From contig JAIXMO010000070.1 of assembly GCA_025677825.1 (NCBI GenBank), positions 1 through 64,000 of the forward strand: a stretch of DNA of 64,000 bases, read 5' to 3'. Made by a program: the position numbers and the translations under genes. Every line of letters starts with the position of its first letter. The stretch's first letter is position 1. Under the pieces are notes generated by a model. The model saw only the letters and a program-made list of their open reading frames with translations, was not told the DNA's origin and did no database searches. Positions 22,821-32,802 of the stretch are shown in pieces. The DNA is from Helicostylum pulchrum (Eukaryota > Mucoromycota > Mucoromycetes > Mucorales > Mucoraceae).

Positions 22821-24041
22821 TTATCGATAATGTCGATTCATATAGGGTGGTGGTGGTAGTGGTGCATCTCTTCTGTCAAAATCAACTCTTCTTCCAGATA
22901 CCCATCTTGGTGGTGATGGAGGGGGTAATGGTGCATAATCCATTTGGTGGTGACGATAAGGTGAGTGATGTATCCATGGCTCTCTCGTATTAGAACGATA
23001 ATATCTATCAGGATGCGGTGGTAAAGGAGGACCGGAAGGTGGTGGGCCATTATTATATCTATGATGAGCGCGAGGTAATGGAGGTGGTAAAGGCCTTTCG
23101 CGTAAACGATCAGATTCATAACGACGAGAATATCCAGGTTCATTCATACTTTTGCGGGGGGGATAAGAAATGCGATTAGCTAATGAATTTGGTAAACGAG
23201 GTTCTTCACGGTCTGGTAAAACAAATTTTCTTTTGTTTACTACTACAGGCCGTTGATTACTTTCCTTTCTAATAGGACTAGTAGTATCTTTGTTAATATT
23301 ATCCTTGGCCATAACCTGCTTTTCCTCTATTATTTCTTTTTTGGTGGGTTTTTCCCAAACACTTTCTCGTGTAATTTTGTTATAGTAATATTTTTCCCCT
23401 TTATCTGATACATGCATGGCCCAATTTTCTGGTAAAGATTCTTCTTGTTTTGTTTTTGTTGGTGCTGTTGGTGCTGCTGTTGCTGCTGCTGTTTCTTTTG
23501 GTTTACGATCTACTTCAGTAACGGCATCATCTGACTCATTTCCCCAATCTGCTTGCATAACATCATCCTCTCCATCTGAATCAAAAGAAACTACTGCTTC
23601 TTTATAAACTCTTGCTTTTTTAATTTTAACTTCTTCGGTATGAACTGTTTCCTCTTTTTTGACTAATTTTTCTTGTACTTTTTCCTTTTCTTTTTCCACT
23701 AGTATTACCTCTGCTTCTTCTTCTTTAGAATTGACAATAACTGATTTCACTTCTCTTTTATCGGGATATCTTGATGAGTGTATTCTCTCGGGCTCTTTTC
23801 TGGCAGGAGGTCTACGATCATAAGGTTTATAATGTTCGCGGCGCTCCATGTAATAGTGAGCTGGCTCATCATGTCTCCTTAACGGTTGAGGGAAAGAGGG
23901 GTATCTTGTATGTGGCCATGGTCTGGTGCCACCTTCTTCTCGTCTATAATATCTTTCATCGCGTATAGCTGGTCTTTCATCAAATCTTGGTCTAGCATGC
24001 ATATATCTGTCTCTTGGTGGTTGATCGTAACGGCGATCCAT
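22821..24041 (-). CDS. WW-domain protein with Arg/Tyr/Pro-rich regions
   Basis: A single exon of 406 residues. The N-terminal 100 residues are Arg/Tyr/Pro-rich (RERYYRREE type), then a Glu/Lys-rich stretch with KEEEAEVILVEKEKEK. A single WW domain lies at about 202-235 (LPENWAMHV ... YYYNKITRESVWEKP), with both signature Trp residues. The C-terminus is Arg/Pro/His-rich (RPLPPPLPRAHHRY). WW domains bind Pro-rich ligands; with RG/RY-rich flanks a nuclear RNA-processing role is plausible but inferred. I do not recognise a named orthologue. The next gene starts 183 bp away in the divergent direction. Confidence 0.85.
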   Translation of the reverse strand: MDRRYDQPPRDRYMHARPRFDERPAIRDERYYRREEGGTRPWPHTRYPSFPQPLRRHDEPAHYYMERREHYKPYDRRPPARKEPERIHSSRYPDKREVKSVIVNSKEEEAEVILVEKEKEKVQEKLVKKEETVHTEEVKIKKARVYKEAVVSFDSDGEDDVMQADWGNESDDAVTEVDRKPKETAAATAAPTAPTKTKQEESLPENWAMHVSDKGEKYYYNKITRESVWEKPTKKEIIEEKQVMAKDNINKDTTSPIRKESNQRPVVVNKRKFVLPDREEPRLPNSLANRISYPPRKSMNEPGYSRRYESDRLRERPLPPPLPRAHHRYNNGPPPSGPPLPPHPDRYYRSNTREPWIHHSPYRHHQMDYAPLPPPSPPRWVSGRRVDFDRRDAPLPPPPYMNRHYR

Positions 24042-24224
24042 TGTTTGTTATTAATTACAAAAAAGAAAAAAAAAAAGAGAATTTTTATTTTTTCTTTTGT
24101 TTTTGAAAGAAACTATCGTTTCACGTGATCAGTGCTGTGTTAAGTAATGCTTTTCTTGTTTCTCGTTTTTTCTTTCTTTCTCGCTTTCTTATATTAAAAG
24201 GGGATAAACGGAAAGAGTTGACAA
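24042..24224. promoter_or_regulatory. Short bidirectional promoter WW protein / Sog2-like
   Basis: 183 bp between divergent starts, with A-rich and CT-rich tracts on the two sides. An AATATTAAAAG-like AT element precedes the Sog2-like start by about 35 bp. No known factor site is obvious beyond CACGTGATC at 24122-24130. Confidence 0.35.
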
Positions 24225-25560
24225 ATGAAGAGAAATGAACTTCCTCAACGCTCAGTGACGTTACCACCTTTAAATTTATCTCGCTTAGAATCCTCATCTA
24301 CTTGTAATAAAAGTGAGATTGATACCAATGAAACCGAAACAACGCTTTATTTCCAACGAGCAGCAACTATTATTAGGCAACCCAACAACTCAAAAGTAAT
24401 GCTCCATATTATCGAAGCGTCACAAACTATATTGTTTACCTCATCCTCATTACAACGAGCAGTAGGAAAATGCATTGGATGTACTGGCAATGATAGTCTT
24501 CATGCTGCTTTTTCACCGACCTTACATAAATCTAGGTCTTGTACCAAAAAGTTAATGTCGATTCTTGAATTGATGGAACGAAAAGCTACTACCGATTTGT
24601 GCCAAGAACTAATTCAAGCAGCTTCCTCGTGTATATATATATTAAAAGAATTATGTTGGACTCTACGTACAAGATTATCTACTCTCGTGCAAGGATTAGA
24701 TTCTAAATTTTCTCGTAATTTATTAATGAATCTGTATAGTGCGACTGTAGATATAAAAGACGCTTGGGAAATCATTAGTCCTCATTTATCTATTGACCCT
24801 TTGAGTACACTCACTTCATCAACGCAAATAAATAGACCTTCACCCAGGAATAGATCACCTAGCGATTTAAATTCTGCTAATTCACCTCTCATGTCACCTC
24901 TTGCCTCACCTAGTCTATCGGGTGATAATACACAACTCTATCACCATTTAAGTAACGCTGTTACTGGATCATTACATGTATTAACAACATTACGACAAAC
25001 AATTGATGAAACTACCACCAACTCAAAAATACCTCATAGTCTAGAAAAGAAATTAAATGAATTATCAAGGCAGGCACAAAATGCCACTGATTTATGCCAT
25101 CGACTAGATAAAAATATTGAATCCAATATGGGTAAAAATAAAGAAGATCTTTTACTATTACCTACTCGACAAGAATCAAGTAGAAGGATTTGGGAAGATA
25201 CCAGTATTTATTTAAAAGTAATTATATCACATCATCCTTTTTAATTCAATTGGTTCAACTTACTGTAATTCTTTTTTTTTTTTTAAAAAGGCTATTGTTA
25301 GTATCATGACATTTATTCGGTCTATTTCAACAGAGGAAGATTTTGTTTGGCCGAAATCTGTAAAACAAGGCTGTCTTTACGTAACTAGAATGACGGCTGA
25401 AGTAGCTAAACTTTGGAATAATTACAGTACTTTTGCTGAAGATGGTTTCCTTTTAGGTAGACAGGAAAGAAGTGCTAGTATCTCTGAACAAAACAATATT
25501 GCACTTTCTACTTCTCCAGCAACAGATATACCCATGCAACGTAGAAATACGCAGCAATAG
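24225..25560 (+). CDS. Sog2-domain protein (RAM pathway), without leucine-rich repeats
   Basis: Resembles the C-terminal Sog2 domain of the RAM (NDR kinase) morphogenesis pathway. Matching blocks are YFQRAATI, the EASQTILFTSSSLQRAV helix, LCQELIQAASSCIYILKEL, and SRNLLMNLYSATVDIKDAWEIISP (compare basidiomycete RTLLLMLYGAMAEIANSWQ). Two exons, 24225-25217 and 25291-25560, give 420 residues. Ser/Pro-rich linkers (SPLMSPLASPSLS) separate two helical halves. Fungal Sog2 normally has N-terminal leucine-rich repeats; none are here, and the ATG sits 183 bp from the divergent WW gene, so repeats cannot lie directly upstream. It might act with a separate LRR protein; that is inference. Confidence 0.72.
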
Positions 25561-25690
25561 TAAAAACACAAAAAAAAAAAAAATACCGCCTTTTTTATTA
25601 AATAAAAATTAAAACAAATAAAATATTACTGTTGGCTTTTCCCCCTCCCCTCTGGCTCTTTTTAAATAAATAAAAATATTACTAATAATA

Positions 25691-26295
25691 ATGTCATTAC
25701 AATTCATTCGATCGCTACATTACAAAAGAGTACCGAATTACGATGGTTGGTGGACTCAAATATTAAATCGTTCAATCGAGCCCAAAAAGTCTATAAGTAT
25801 CGAGCAGGTACCAGTGGCGACTAGTAGTAGAGTACGTCTTGCAATACCTTTTGAACAAATACCTGAAGAAACCGTTACCCTAGTCCCCACCACAAACACA
25901 ACTGTCTATTTAAACGGTACACCTATTAAACTTCCAGAAAAACCGAGTTCCCCTGATAACTGTTGTATGAGGTAAATAACAAAACAAAAAGTATGCACAG
26001 TAAAAATTCTAACTTGTTTTTAAGTGGTTGCGCTCACTGGTAAAATGCAGATCCAAAAAAAAAAAAAAAGGTACTAATATTTTATTTTTTAAATAAAACT
26101 AGTGTTTGGGATATGTATGGCGAAGATATGGAGGAATATGCATTACAAAAAACAGAAATTAGAAATAGATTTAAAGAAGCAGGTGTTGCACTGCCAAAGG
26201 AGCTAGAAAAGAATAGCCAAAATGATGCAATGGAAGAAATGGATCCATCCATGAAAGCGTTTTTAGACATGGAAAAGAAGCTCAAGAATATGTAA
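25691..26295 (+). CDS. OXLD1/UPF0651-type oxidoreductase-like protein, mitochondrial
   Basis: Small protein of the oxidoreductase-like domain family (human OXLD1, yeast UPF0651), of unclear function. It has a basic N-terminus (MSLQFIRSLHYKR) suiting mitochondrial import, then PEKPSSPDNCCM, SGCAHCVWDMYGEDMEEYA, and a C-terminal MKAFLDMEKKLKNM typical of the family. Cysteines are arranged CC-x3-C-x2-C. Three exons: 25691-25971, a 15-nt microexon at 26025-26039 carrying GCAHC, and 26103-26295. The second intron has GTACTAAT near 26071 as branch site. About 160 residues. Confidence 0.88.
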
Positions 26296-27347
26296 AATAA
26301 AATAGAAACCTTTAAACCCTCCCTTTTTTGTCTGCAGATCCTTTTCAAGTATCATGCACAGGTCACTTGTAGCGTAATACGCTCATCTTACTATAATATC
26401 TTTACAGTGTGTAATACTACATATTCGCCCTTGATTTTATGACTTTTTCAAGTGCATTCAATGCAAACTAATATTAGCTATTGTAACTATTAACCCCGCA
26501 ATTTAAGTATAGTCATATATGCTCGTACGAAAAGTGATCGCCAAAACCGTTTCGTTAGACACTTTTTGGATTCTCACAGCTTCTGCTTCTAATTACAGTA
26601 CGATGTGTGTATTGGGGAAACAAGTCGCACTTTTTATTTTTTTTAGTGGAGTGAGTGGCATTAGAGTACTACCGCGAACCGTTTAGTATGGTTCCTGCCC
26701 AAGTTTCCCTTGGGATAGCAGGAACTTCTACGCAATTCCTCTATTCTCGCGACTGCCATATCCTTTTTTTTTTCAACATTCTTTGGTTTGTAGTCAGTGC
26801 TTTGGAGCTGTGAGTTAGTCTTGTGGTCTTTACCACATTTATATTTGCCTAATATTAGATATGTTTAGTTGTTAATGTACACAATATCTTGTGTGTGTGT
26901 ACTTGCTGTCCCAACTTGATTCACACAGGGAAATATAAATCTTTCTCTTCTTCTTTTTCCTTGTAGAGCTCTTCTTCCTTCGATCTCTTAGTAAGTCGTT
27001 TCTTAGAGAAAACACCTTTTCCTACACGAGACAAAAAAAACACCTCGAAAAATCTCGCTTTTAAGCTAGGTTCTTGGGAATATGGAATCATTTATTGATA
27101 CGCTTGGAAATAAATAAAAAAATGTTCGGTAGGTCTTTTTCTTCTTCTCCTGTGCTAATGGAAATTCAATGCGTTCCCTATTTGATTGGCTAATAATTGC
27201 AAGTTTAAAAAATGTACCACCGCCCGTGAACTTTTCGAGCGGGAATTAACTTTGAGAGGCGGGCAAACAGGAGTGGGGGGAGAGAGAGTTCAAAGTGAAT
27301 CAACGAAGAAGCATACTTGCCAATCCCTCTCTTTTCTTACTGACAAA
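26296..27347. other. RACK1 upstream region with hairpins
   Basis: About 1 kb with unusually structured sequence: a pairable segment at 26534-26577, a perfect stem at 26691-26725, and a T run after 26764. A TATA-like AAATATAAATC lies at about 26930. A leader with CT-rich pyrimidine tracts precedes the RACK1 start. No gene is certain; see findings. Confidence 0.5.
26691..26725. other. Strong inverted repeat (possible RNA hairpin)
   Basis: GTTCCTGC at 26691-26698 pairs with GCAGGAAC at 26718-26725, and CCCAAG/CTTGGG pair inside, leaving a small loop. Function unknown; it could be part of an ncRNA, an LTR or a regulatory leader. Confidence 0.6.
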
Positions 27348-28658
27348 ATGGATACTCTTACTCTCCGCGGAACACTCGAAGGTGTGTAATAAAACAATAT
27401 CAATTGTACATGTAAACGATAGATAAGAGATGATTTTTTTTATTTTATAAATGGATGGATGGATATCAGCAAAAAAAAAAAAAAAAAAATTGGATACACA
27501 CATAAAAAAAAAAAATGACTCCAATTCTAGATTTTACATGTACAACTTGTTGTAAAGCAATGCTTTCAAATGACGAAGTTATTAATTATTTTATTTTTCT
27601 ATTATTTTTTATTGCTCGATAGGTCACGGTAACTGGGGTAAGTTCTTTATTATACTGTAAAACTATACAAAAATACTTACAATTCATTATAATGTAGTCA
27701 CTGCCATTGCCACCACCTCTGAGGCACCTGATATGGTTTTATCTGCCTCTCGTGATAAGACCATCATCGTCTGGAACCTTACCAGGTAAATACAGAGAGA
27801 GAGAAAAAAAAAATAAGAGAGAGAATATTAAAAAAAAAAAATAGAGATGAAATGAACTATGGTGTTCCCCGCAAGTCTCTTGTCGGTCACTCCCACTTTG
27901 TTGAGGATATTGCCATCTCCTCCGATGGTCAATTTGCTCTTTCCGCTTCTTGGGATCACACTCTCCGTCTTTGGGATTTGAACAACGGTACCACCACTCG
28001 TCGTTTCGTTGGTCACACTAACGATGTTTTGTCTGTCTCATTCTCTGCTGACAACCGTCAAATTGTTTCCGGTTCTCGTGATAAGTCTATCAAGCTCTGG
28101 AACACCCTCGGTGAGTGTAAGTACAACATCACCGACGATGGTCACTCCGAGTGGGTTTCTTGTGTTCGTTTCTCTCCTAACCCTGCCAACCCTCTCATCG
28201 TTTCCGGTGGTTGGGATAAGCTCGTCAAGGTTTGGGATCTTGCCAAGATGAAGCTCCGTACCAACTTCATTGGTCACAACGGTTATGTCAACACTGTTAC
28301 TATCTCCCCTGATGGTTCTCTCTGTGCCTCCGCTGGTAAGGACGGTGTTGTCATGCTCTGGGATCTTAACGATGCCAAGCACCTCTACTCTCTTGAAGCT
28401 GGATCTCTCGTCCACGCTCTTACTTTCTCCCCTAACCGTTACTGGCTCTGTGCTGCTACCTCCACTGGTATCAAGATCTGGGATCTCGAGTCCAAGTCTA
28501 TTGTTGACGAGCTCCGTCCTGAATTCGCTCAATTGGGTAAGAGAAAGAACCCTGACCCCGATTGTTTGTCTGTCTGTTGGTCTGCTGATGGTGCCACTCT
28601 CTTCTCTGGTTACTCTGATAACGTTATCCGTGTCTGGCAAGTCACCCGTACTCTTTAA
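27348..28658 (+). CDS. RACK1/Cpc2/Asc1 ribosome-associated WD40 scaffold
   Basis: Seven-bladed WD40 beta-propeller on the 40S subunit that links translation to kinase signalling; in fungi (cpc-2, ASC1) it modulates general amino-acid control. It begins [21 protein letters not shown] and ends VWQVTRTL, collinear with human RACK1 (312-317 residues). WD signature repeats include LWDLNNG, KLWNTLG, KVWDLAK and IWDLES. Exons: 27348-27381 (34 nt), 27623-27637 (15 nt), 27698-27785, 27845-28658. Codon choice is strongly biased (GGT, GTC, CTC, TCC, CGT, AAG), unlike the AT-leaning neighbours, as expected for high expression. It is convergent with HIS1, 113 bp away. Confidence 0.97.
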
Positions 28659-28771
28659 ATTATTTTGATACAAAAAAAAGAGTTTTCAAAAAAGAAATAA
28701 AAATTCCATAATTGTTTAAAGCATAAAAAAATTAAAAATGTTTTCCTAAATTGTATATGTAATTTATTTTT

Positions 28772-29665
28772 CTATACGCGGCAATTGGTAAATGCCATAA
28801 CCATAATATCAGTTGCACCACATTCGGTTAATTGATCTAAAATGTGTCCTCTTTCTTTAATAGCAATCATCGAAGAAACAGCAACCCAACCATCATGAGA
28901 ATCTAAAGCGGAAACGGTAGGACCAAGACGTCCAGGGGTAATCTTGGAAGTGAAGGGCAAGTTTTTACGTTCAACGTTATAAGTACACAAGACATATTGA
29001 TGAGCGGTGATGACACCACGCACACGGGACGTAATCTTATCAATCAAATCAGTGTGTTTTGATTTTCTGTTGGCAATCAAGACTGATTGTGTTTCCATTA
29101 AATCGTAGATATCATGAAGTCCAGCGGCGCGCATGGATTCACCAGTTTCAACAAGATCCACAATACCATCAGCTAACCCCAGAGCACACGCAGCTTCCAC
29201 GGAACCTGAGACGTGTTTAATACTGGTCTTTTTACCAGCGGCCGCGTCTAAAGGAGCAAAGAGTTTGGTGGCGGTGTTGACGAAACTAGTCACAATACGT
29301 TTACCGACCAAGGACTCTAATGTTTGAAGTTCACCTTTGACAGGAACCTCAATAGCAAGTCTACATTTACCAAAATCAAGCTCTAAAATCTCGCGGATCT
29401 TATCTTGTACTTCGCTTTCAACAACAATATCTTGACCGGTGATACCTAAATCCACGTTACCTTCACCAACGTACTTTGCAATATCGGATGCTGGCAAAAA
29501 GATAAGCGCGATAGGGAGGTTGGTACAAAGCGCAATATCTTGACGGGAACTACGATTGAAGTGTATATCGCAGCCCTTTAAAAGCTCAATGCAAGTTTCG
29601 TAAATACGGCCCTTCTTGGGTACAGCAAACAATAAACGATCTTCGAGATCCTTAACAAACTCCAT
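28772..29665 (-). CDS. HIS1: ATP phosphoribosyltransferase (histidine biosynthesis step 1)
   Basis: Catalyses the first, feedback-inhibited step of histidine synthesis: ATP plus PRPP to phosphoribosyl-ATP. An intronless 297-residue long-form HisG: RLLFAVPKKGR start, DLGITGQDIV, the PRPP-binding loop ADGIVDLVETGESMRAAGL, and a C-terminal regulatory region (GRLGPTVSALDSHDGWVA). The start MEFVKDLED is chosen because an in-frame upstream extension is A/F/L-rich and unlike HisG. A TGAGTCA element lies 71 bp upstream of the start. Confidence 0.96.
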   Translation of the reverse strand: MEFVKDLEDRLLFAVPKKGRIYETCIELLKGCDIHFNRSSRQDIALCTNLPIALIFLPASDIAKYVGEGNVDLGITGQDIVVESEVQDKIREILELDFGKCRLAIEVPVKGELQTLESLVGKRIVTSFVNTATKLFAPLDAAAGKKTSIKHVSGSVEAACALGLADGIVDLVETGESMRAAGLHDIYDLMETQSVLIANRKSKHTDLIDKITSRVRGVITAHQYVLCTYNVERKNLPFTSKITPGRLGPTVSALDSHDGWVAVSSMIAIKERGHILDQLTECGATDIMVMAFTNCRV

Positions 29666-29735
29666 TAGAATAACAAGTTGTAAAAAAAAAAAAAGTAAGA
29701 AAGGTTTTTTTTTTTTTAATATTAAATTCTTTTTA

Positions 29736-29742
29736 TGAGTCA
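29736..29742. promoter_or_regulatory. TGAGTCA general amino-acid control element (Gcn4/CpcA-type)
   Basis: Perfect Gcn4-class bZIP site, 71-77 bp upstream of the HIS1 start. It fits general amino-acid control of histidine synthesis. It is also about 420 bp from the divergent AcuK-type factor, which it may or may not affect. Confidence 0.6.
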
Positions 29743-30164
29743 CGGTCCAATTGAGACCAAAGTAAAATCCAATCAAATTAACAATGAGTTTTAAAAAAAA
29801 TACGTCAGTTGTTAAACACGAAAAACTAACGATTCTTTTTTTGTTAACGCATTAAGCTTATTGTCAAAGGATTACAGGTTGCCCACAGAAATAAAAAGTG
29901 TTTTAACCAAAAAAAAAAAGTACGAAACTGCGAAAGTACGCAAAATAAAAAAAAAAAGCTAAAAATAAACCATTCACGGTTACAAAATGTACCTGAACAA
30001 CACTCACAAAATAAAAAGATGACCGCTATGTGTCACCATCATCCCAGAATTGGAACATGACTTTTCACACCACACTCTGCCCCGCATTATCATCTCGTTT
30101 CCCTTTTTTTTTTCTCTCTTTTTTTTGTTTTTTTATTCCGTCGTTTTTTTTTTTTTGTTTTTCG
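29743..30164. other. Divergent promoter region HIS1 / AcuK-type factor
   Basis: Outside the TGAGTCA element, this is A-rich sequence with a C/T-rich leader before the AcuK-type start. No other gene seen. Confidence 0.5.
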
Positions 30165-31939
30165 ATGACTACAACAACTGATCAAGAAATTAACTTTTCT
30201 AATTACTTTTCAAGTGTGAATAATAGTAGTACTGAACTTGAGAATAAAAAAAAGAAGGCTTCGAGAGCTTGTCTTCATTGTCAAAGAGTATGTACACGCA
30301 AAAAAAAGATACTGCTGTGATTTTTTTTTTAATTTTTGAACCTTATAGGCTCATTTAACCTGTGATGATTGTAAAAAAATAATAATATACTATGCATACA
30401 ATATAACATAAAAGAAGCTAATTTTTATACAAAAAATGTAGCTAGACCATGCCAACGTTGTGTAAAAAGAGATTTGGCCACAACATGCACGGACGCTGCT
30501 AGAAAAAGAGCGAAATATTTACAAGATTTACCGGTTGAAGAGACAATTTTTAATAATAATACCGAACCATCATCATCTTCATTCTCTGATTCCATCTTGA
30601 ATACTACTACCTCATCAATGGGTAGGACAAATGTGTGATATAACATATTATTTAATCTGACTAATTTTTTTTTTTATTTATATATATTGGTGCTAAACTT
30701 ATTATTATTTTAGCCTCTACAACGCAATCTTCTTTACTATATCCCAATAATCAACAATTATTTGATTTCTCTCTTACTGATTTAGGTTTTGGTTCAGAAA
30801 CTGTTGGGTTAGAATATGGGTTTCTGGGTAATATGTTACAAAATCCATTAGAGGAAGAGAGTGGTAGTACAACAGTTACCACGAGTGCAGCGACGCCTAT
30901 CCATTTGTCAATGATGCAGCAACAACAACAAAATAACAACAACAACATGCAGCAGCAATTGATGCAGCAACAACAGCAACAAATGGCCTTTCAACCATTT
31001 TATTCTTCACCTTTTGTACAGCAACAATCTTCTTCTTCCCCCGTGACTTCTACGCCAGTTACAAAAAGGGTTTCCTCCCCCCACTCGGAATCATCTTCTA
31101 TTACAACCATGATGCCACTGAACAGTCCATTTACCAATAGTCTCAAAAGAAATGCTCCTTTTACAGGCAGACGAAAAGGATATGGAAATACTCCCGAAGA
31201 AGCTTATGCAAGTGTTAAAAAACCGTTTAATTACGCAGAAGGATTTCACTATCTTATACAATACGTCCGAGACAGGTAACGCTATGCGATTAAATTTTTG
31301 TTGTATTTGGTGCTAAATATATATGCGTAGAATGGGTAGAGATAATTTGATGCGGATTAGTAGGGCGATGGCGCTATTTAGACCTTCATTATTAGCACTT
31401 ATTATGAACTTGACTGAAGAAGACCTTGTATTTATGGAAAAATGTGTTCAACGTACGTTACTAGAATACGAAAAGTTAATTAGCTTTTCAGGTACACCTA
31501 CTGTTGTTTGGAGGAGAACTGGTGAAGTGTGTCTAGTCGGAAAAGAGTTTTCTTTGCTGACACAATGGACCAAAGACATGTTGTTGGGCAAAAAGATTTA
31601 CATTTACGAGGTAAATAAAAAAAAGCAAAAAAAAAGAGCATGTGTTAACTTTCTTATATGTAAAGTTGATGGATAGTCAATCAGTTGTAGAGTATTGGGA
31701 GAACTTTTCAATGTATGCATTTGATAACACGAATAAATCGTGTGTTTATTCATGTATCATCAAAACACCACAACAAAAACCTGTACCCTGTACATTCTGC
31801 TTTACAATTAAGCGTGATATCTTTGATCTACCTAGTGTTATTGTGGGCAATGTAAGTATTATTATGATTTTTGTCAGTTTAAAACAAAACAAAAACAATT
31901 TATTCACTCAAATACCAGTTTTTGCCTATTCTTAGTTAA
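30165..31939 (+). CDS. AcuK/Ert1-type Zn2Cys6 transcription factor
   Basis: Zinc-cluster regulator of the AcuK/AcuM/Ert1/Rds2 family, which activate gluconeogenic and non-fermentable carbon genes. The cluster is spread over three exons: SRACLHCQR, AHLTCDD and SRPCQRCVKRDLATTC, followed by the KRAKYL end. Exons: 30165-30287, 30349-30370 (22-nt microexon), 30442-30621, 30714-31275, 31331-31610, 31666-31851, 31919-31939. The middle has Gln-rich and Ser/Pro-rich activation-like regions. The C-terminal half has the PAS-like region of the family (LISFSGTPTVVWRRTGEVCLVGKEF ... YWENFSMYAF) and ends GNFLPILS. The branch sites and reading phases all fit. Confidence 0.93.
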
Positions 31940-32255
31940 ATAATCGATTTATGCATTATTTGTGTGTACAATAACAGATCAACATAATAAACTTTTTTTT
32001 TTTTTTTTTTTTGATGTTTTGAATTTGTTATTATTTAATCAATTATCAATTGTTATAAGGGGGAGAGAGAGAAAGAGGAAAGGTGGTACACTATTTTGGG
32101 TTTACTAATACATATATAACTATTGTAAAAATTATATATAAAAGAGGAGGGGGCGGGGGGCGCTAGAAAGAGGAGACATCAGGGATGAAAAAAAAAAATG
32201 AAGAAAGGGGGGAGGAAGAAGCGATTGAAAGGGGCGTATTTTTTACGAGCTAAAT
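31940..32255. other. Convergent 3' flanks
   Basis: Poly-T at about 31992-32012 and a G/A-rich stretch near 32146-32220. No gene seen. Confidence 0.6.
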
Positions 32256-32802
32256 TTAGGTACGTTCATCGTCTTCGTCGTCGTCGTCGCTATCACTACC
32301 ACCTTCATGGTACTCTCCCCAAGAGATGGGAATAATACCCTTGTTGGCATCACTCTCAAGTTGACCCCAAACAGCAGGTGTAAGATCCAAACAACCTAGA
32401 AGAAGAAAAAAAGATTAATATTTTACGGCGATCAAACTATTATTTTTAGTTACCATGATCACAAGTCGGACAGGCATCAGTAACGGTGGCAACAGTACAC
32501 TTTTTCTCATAACAAATCTTTACTTTCTTTCCGCACCAAGAACTCTTTCTGCTCATATCACCATACTGATCACCGTTCATGGCAACAATTTGAGAGTCTA
32601 CGTCTGCGTAAGGACCACAAGCACCTTGAGCTCCACCTTCTCTAACAGGATCAAAAAATGTACCAATACCGTGAAATAACAGTCTATTAATGGCACCCAC
32701 TGCATGGTTAACAGTGTTTCCGAGAAGACCTCTCTTTACTGGCTTAGCAGATGCAATTGTAATAAGCAATGCTACTAGACAGATTAATAATTGACACTTC
32801 AT
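32256..32802 (-). CDS. Secreted DPBB (expansin/barwin-like) protein
   Basis: Signal peptide at residues 1-19 (MKCQLLICLVALLITIASA), then a dibasic KR and a double-psi beta-barrel of the RlpA/expansin/barwin type: GIGTFFDP, GACGPYAD, MNGDQYGDMS, CGKKVKICYEKKC, VTDACPTCDHGN and LDLTPAVWGQL. Cysteines and the distal Asp (TDAC) of the fold are visible. Two exons, joined after CDHGN. The C-terminus is an Asp run (SDSDDDDDDERT), unusual for this fold. Likely acts on or in the cell wall; enzymatic activity is not established for such fungal proteins. Confidence 0.88.

Noticed and set aside
26604..26935. Solo LTR with TGTGTG...CACACA ends
   Set aside because: No target-site duplication for any choice of ends, and no second copy in the window; left as a question in the findings.
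27382..27622. snoRNA (U24-like) in RACK1 intron 1, as in yeast ASC1
   Set aside because: ATGATT and ATGACG strings occur, but no CTGA D box and no rRNA-complementary stretch are evident.
28038..28673. Minus-strand ORF of 211 residues opposite RACK1
   Set aside because: Antisense shadow of the codon-biased RACK1 exon 4; composition reflects the reverse complement.
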